A DNA stretch of 64,000 bases, taken from positions 1 through 64,000 of the forward strand of contig CAJTZM010000010.1 of assembly GCA_910583935.1 (NCBI GenBank). The letters run 5' to 3'. The notes beneath the pieces were generated by a model, which did no database searches, was not told the origin of the DNA, and saw only the letters and a program-made list of their open reading frames with translations. The stretch's first letter is position 1. Every line of letters starts with the position of its first letter. Both the position numbers and the translations under genes were made by a program. This document shows, one piece after another, positions 60,939 to 64,000 of this stretch. The stretch comes from an uncultured Oscillospiraceae bacterium (GTDB taxonomy: Bacteria; Bacillota; Clostridia; Oscillospirales; Ruminococcaceae).

Positions 60939-62495
60939 ATGACCCAAAGCGGAAAACTCATTGCGGTGACGGTGGTCCTATCGCTGCTGGCGATTGTATC
61001 CGGGCTGTTGTTTGGCCGGGAAAGGCTCCCGCTGTTGAAGGAGGATATGGACGTTTGGGTCAGCCGGCAGGATCAGAACATTCTGCACCGCCTTTCCGAC
61101 CAGGAAAGGGAGCTGCTGGGTGAAATCCTTTCCCGGCAGAAAAAACAGGAGGATCAGGACCGGTACGAGGATTTTGTACTGGCGTTTGCGGCCTACCAAG
61201 ACGGCCGAGAGGTGCTGCAGCCGTCCTTGTACCGGCTGACCGACGGGACCAATGAATTTGTGATGAAGTACCCTGACGGCGCTTGCTACGGTTTGGATAC
61301 CCGCTGGGTGCTGCAGCTTTTGACCAGCGATACGCTGGACGACCTGTTTGAATATATTGAGGACGCGCCTACCATGACGGTGTCTCAGGGGAGCCAGAGC
61401 CTGACCTTACACTGTGTGGAAAACGGCTGGCAGTATAAAAAGATTGACAACAGCATCTTTATGGACGGCGTGTTGGTGAAGGACGACCAGACCCTGCTGG
61501 AGCCGGAGGATTACCAGGGACTGTCCCTTTCCTTTTCCACCGAGCCGCAGTCGGTGCTGGTTCAGGTATCCCTGCCAGGGTATTCCGATCCGGTTTTCCA
61601 GGGCGGCGCCGGTCAGCTGGACCAGTTCGATCCCCCTGTCAGCGGCCGCTACGAGATGCGGGTGACGGCCCGGTGGGTTGAAACGGCCTTGCGCCGGTAT
61701 TCGGGCGAATGCGTTTATGCGCTGGATCTGCAGGTGAAAAAGGCGGCGGAAATCCTGGTTCCCGTTCAGAGGACGACACAGGGCGGCCTTTTGGAAATTA
61801 CCGTTTTAAACCCGCAGGACCCGGCCAGTCTGACAGTCCGCTGCGACGCAGGGCGGACGGGCCCGTTTGTCAAGCGGGCGGAGGGAGTCTACAGCTGCCT
61901 TCTGGCGGCCCGTTACGCGGGCACATATACCCTTTCCGTGTCCGGCGAACAGGTCCAGGGGCAGCAGCAGATCCAAGTGGACACCGCGAGGATTGAAACG
62001 GTGGGGCTGCCTTTTCCGCTTCAAACGCCGGCGGAAGCACCGCAGCTGTCTTTGGAGGAAACGCAGGAGAGGTTTTTCACCGGCGCCAGCGGGAAATACT
62101 GGCGAGGCATTTTCCGCCGTCCCCTAAAGGAGGATCCTGTGCTGTACGGGCATCAGGCCTTTGAAGGCCAGCCCAGTCTACTGGACAGGACCGTCTGGTG
62201 GCAGGTCGAGGGCGAAAGGACGGTTGCCGCTTCCAACACCGGCGTGGTGGTTTTTGTAGGCCGTCTGGACCAAGGAGGGCTGAGCGTCGCTGTTCACCAT
62301 GGCATGGGACTGTATACCTGGTACTACGGCCTGTCCGAGGCACTGGTGGAGGAGGGCGCTGCCGTTTCCGCCGAGGATGCGCTGGGAGTAGTGCGGCAGG
62401 AGGAAGAGGCCGCTTGGTTTGGAACCCAGGCGGTGTTTTACGGCGTCCCCCTGGATCTTTCCCGGCTGTGGACCGAGGACCTGCTGGAAGGGTAA
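60939..62495 (+). CDS. Membrane-anchored protein with degenerate M23 (LytM) domain
   Basis: A 518-residue protein. Residues 7-25 are an uncleaved signal anchor. Residues 60-410 are beta-rich, low-similarity outer domains. The C-terminal part, ASNTGVVVFVGRLDQGGLSV then VHHGMGLYTWYYGLSEALVE and GAAVSAEDALGVV, has the frame of a LytM/M23 domain, but the second metal-binding histidine (the H of TxYxH) is replaced by glycine, and the first H-x-D site is not seen. It is therefore probably non-catalytic, like SpoIIQ-type or EnvC-type scaffold proteins. AAGGAGG lies before ATG 60939. It diverges from the PrsA-like gene. Confidence 0.72.
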   Translation: MTQSGKLIAVTVVLSLLAIVSGLLFGRERLPLLKEDMDVWVSRQDQNILHRLSDQERELLGEILSRQKKQEDQDRYEDFVLAFAAYQDGREVLQPSLYRLTDGTNEFVMKYPDGACYGLDTRWVLQLLTSDTLDDLFEYIEDAPTMTVSQGSQSLTLHCVENGWQYKKIDNSIFMDGVLVKDDQTLLEPEDYQGLSLSFSTEPQSVLVQVSLPGYSDPVFQGGAGQLDQFDPPVSGRYEMRVTARWVETALRRYSGECVYALDLQVKKAAEILVPVQRTTQGGLLEITVLNPQDPASLTVRCDAGRTGPFVKRAEGVYSCLLAARYAGTYTLSVSGEQVQGQQQIQVDTARIETVGLPFPLQTPAEAPQLSLEETQERFFTGASGKYWRGIFRRPLKEDPVLYGHQAFEGQPSLLDRTVWWQVEGERTVAASNTGVVVFVGRLDQGGLSVAVHHGMGLYTWYYGLSEALVEEGAAVSAEDALGVVRQEEEAAWFGTQAVFYGVPLDLSRLWTEDLLEG

Positions 62496-62536
62496 GCCCA
62501 TCGCCCTCTCGGCGGAAAAGATCCCCCCAACAATAA

Positions 62537-62569
62537 AACCGGCAGGGCTTTTCACCTTGCCGGTTCTTT
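62537..62569. terminator. Terminator between the M23-like and small membrane protein genes
   Basis: AACCGGCAGG pairs with CCTTGCCGGTT (one bulge), then CTTT. Confidence 0.72.
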
Positions 62570-62596
62570 GCGCGTTTGGCGGATTTGCCGCCCGGG

Positions 62597-63010
62597 TTAG
62601 CTCTTTTGTTTTTTGCCGGCGTCCATAATCCCGAGGATCATCGCCCCTGCTGCCGTGAAAACCGCTGACGTAAGGCCCCAGCTTATAGCCAGCAATGCGG
62701 CAGCGATCCCCGTCAGAGACGGCAGAATCTGCACCGTGGCAAACAAGGCCCCCGAAAGGCCGAGCGGCGGCACGAGCGTCAGGAAAAAGAAGGCAGAAGC
62801 CTTCATCCCATACCGGGCAGAAAACCGTCTGTGCAAAAGCCAGATCGCCAGCGCCGCCCCTGCCGCGAACAGGACCGAAACAGCGAGAAGGATCCATTCG
62901 GGCATTCGTCCGGCGGCGAAGCCGATCCCGTACAGGTTTAATAAGGCAAGTCCAAGGCTCACCGCCAGACTGCCGGCCGGCAGCAAAAGGACAGCAATGG
63001 TTTTTTTCAT
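62597..63010 (-). CDS. Small four-helix membrane protein, unknown function
   Basis: A 137-residue protein with four hydrophobic segments (about 4-30, 38-58, 72-95 and 102-127) and a basic C-terminus GKKQKS. AAAGGAGGG lies 8 nt before ATG 63010, and the gene has clear terminators on both sides. I do not recognise a family. It stands alone between the M23-like gene and the PFOR gene. Confidence 0.7.
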   Translation of the reverse strand: MKKTIAVLLLPAGSLAVSLGLALLNLYGIGFAAGRMPEWILLAVSVLFAAGAALAIWLLHRRFSARYGMKASAFFFLTLVPPLGLSGALFATVQILPSLTGIAAALLAISWGLTSAVFTAAGAMILGIMDAGKKQKS

Positions 63011-63109
63011 GAGAGAACCCTCCTTTTTCGAGGAAAAACCGGCTTTTTCCAGTATAACACGGACTCTATGGACCGGTCAATCCGCCGCGCCGATGGAAAA
63101 ATTTTCAAA

Positions 63110-63148
63110 AAAAGGCCCCCGATCCCACAAAGGGAGCGGGGGCCTTTT
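63110..63148 (-). terminator. Terminator of the PFOR gene
   Basis: AAAAGGCCCCCG pairs with CGGGGGCCTTTT around a 15-nt loop; on the minus strand it is followed by TTTTTTTGAAAA. Confidence 0.85.
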
Positions 63149-63178
63149 CGCGTCTACAGGCCAATTTGGCCGGACAGA

Positions 63179-64000
63179 TTATTCTACGTCGTAGAGTTTG
63201 GACATTCTCAACAGGTGCTCGTACTTGGCCTTGGCGTTGGCTTCCGCCTTGTCGAACAGAACGTCCGCACGATCCGGGAAGGCGCGGGTCAGGCTGCTGT
63301 AGCGAACCTCGCCGCTGATGAACTGTTTGTAATCCGCGGTGGGAGCCTTGGAATCCAGCTGGAAGGGATTCTTACCCTCGGCAGCCAGTCTCGGGTCGAA
63401 CCGCAGGTTGTTCCAGTAACCGGAGGCAACCGCGTTTTTGATCTCGGTCTGGGCCTGGCTCATGCCGGCGCGGATCCCGTGGTTGATACAAGGCGCGTAG
63501 GCGATGACGATGGACGGGCCATGGTAGCTCTCCGCCTCGGTAAAGGCCTTGATGCACTGGTTGTAGTCAGCGCCCATAGCCACCTGGGCCACATACACGT
63601 AGCCGTAGCTCATGGCAATCGCCGCCAGATCCTTCTTCTTCACTTCCTTGCCGGCAGCCGCAAACTGGGCAACTGCGCCGGTGGGGGTGGATTTGGAGGA
63701 CTGTCCGCCGGTATTGGAGTAGACCTCGGTGTCGAAGACCAGAATGTTGATATCTTCGCCGGAAGCGATCACGTGGTCTAAGCCGCCGAAGCCGATGTCA
63801 TAGGCCCAGCCGTCACCACCGAAGATCCAGACAGATTTCTTGTTGAGGAAATCCTTGTACTGGAGGATATCCTGGCAATAGGGACAATCGGGGGTAGACT
63901 CCAGCGCCTTGACGAGCTCTTCGGTCGCGGTTTTGTTGGCCGCGCCGTCGTTGGCGGTGGACAGGTATTTCTCGCAGGCGGCTCTCTTCTCGTCGGACTT
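63179..64000 (-). CDS. nifJ: Pyruvate:ferredoxin oxidoreductase, C-terminal part (cut by window edge)
   Basis: Oxidises pyruvate to acetyl-CoA and reduces ferredoxin, the central anaerobic enzyme of Clostridia. The last 273 codons are present and the frame is open to base 64000. The thiamine-diphosphate site reads FGGDGWAYDIGFGGLDHVIA, followed by DINILVFDTEVYSNTGGQ, and a CPYC pair (TPDCPYCQ) of the cysteine-rich region precedes it; GYVYVAQVAMGADYNQCIKA and APCINHGIRAGM are typical of the C-terminal domain. The protein ends MSKLYDVE. The shorter frame starting at GTG 63772 is only part of it. A strong terminator follows. Confidence 0.96.
   Translation of the reverse strand, partial: KSDEKRAACEKYLSTANDGAANKTATEELVKALESTPDCPYCQDILQYKDFLNKKSVWIFGGDGWAYDIGFGGLDHVIASGEDINILVFDTEVYSNTGGQSSKSTPTGAVAQFAAAGKEVKKKDLAAIAMSYGYVYVAQVAMGADYNQCIKAFTEAESYHGPSIVIAYAPCINHGIRAGMSQAQTEIKNAVASGYWNNLRFDPRLAAEGKNPFQLDSKAPTADYKQFISGEVRYSSLTRAFPDRADVLFDKAEANAKAKYEHLLRMSKLYDVE

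Overview
The window comes from a Gram-positive, spore-forming, strictly anaerobic bacterium of the class Clostridia, most likely Oscillospirales (Ruminococcaceae/Acutalibacteraceae-like). I make no genus call. The clues are the Firmicutes-type origin cluster (rpmH, rnpA, yidD, yidC, jag leftwards; dnaA, dnaN, S4-RNA-binding gene, recF, remB, gyrB, gyrA rightwards), an uninterrupted sporulation sigma factor sigK, pyruvate:ferredoxin oxidoreductase, a T-box leader, a lysine riboswitch, strong AGGAGG ribosome binding sites, frequent TTG/GTG starts and GC-rich third codon positions. The replication origin lies inside the window, in the dnaA-dnaN intergenic region (about 28671-29007).

Layout. (1) 1-4100: AT-richer end of an integrative element, with a large serine recombinase cut by the window edge, a small TnpW-like gene, a MATE efflux gene behind a two-hairpin leader, a sigma-like and an HTH gene of the Tn916 orf7/orf8 type, then about 0.9 kb of non-coding DNA full of dyads, four copies of a GTTACGCARTAG repeat and a 15-bp tandem repeat. 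(2) 4103-9361: a small conserved gene, a DUF3737 beta-helix gene and a cyclophilin-like lipoprotein in one operon; a TipAS-type MerR regulator with a textbook 19-bp-spacer operator; a hybrid histidine kinase. (3) 9554-24040: housekeeping genes lepA, hemW, an ECF sigma/DUF4179 pair, glyA, rarA, a DUF554 membrane protein, secA, a GNAT acetyltransferase, hflX, a CDF cation exporter and a 55-residue protein carrying a decarboxylase-beta-subunit motif. (4) 24042-37036: the origin cluster, diverging from the dnaA/rpmH promoters. (5) 37103-40373: M14 carboxypeptidase, NUDIX hydrolase, NusG-II protein, MinD-like ATPase and methylglyoxal synthase. (6) 40419-43944: T-box-controlled hisS-aspS. (7) 44106-50336: the whole acetyl branch of diaminopimelate synthesis, with deacetylase and aminotransferase leftwards and lysine-riboswitch-controlled dapF-dapA-dapB-dapH rightwards. 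(8) 50503-64000: glycosyltransferase and TVP38 protein, a sugar acetyltransferase, a ytqA-ytqB tRNA-modification pair with an FkbM methyltransferase, sigK, a zinc-ribbon/HIRAN-like protein, fruK with a DUF3783 gene, a PrsA-like lipoprotein, a degenerate M23 protein, a small membrane protein and the 3' part of the PFOR gene.

How it works together. Amino-acid supply is sensed twice by RNA: uncharged tRNA by the T-box ahead of hisS-aspS, and free lysine by the riboswitch ahead of the dap genes that feed peptidoglycan and lysine. The origin cluster couples initiation (DnaA, DnaN), repair (RecF), topology (gyrase) and membrane protein insertion (YidC/YidD). Many coding genes left of the origin (lepA, hemW, glyA, secA, hflX) face the predicted fork head-on, and mnmE/mnmG/rsmG/parAB are absent from their usual place after jag. 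Together these suggest rearrangement near the origin.
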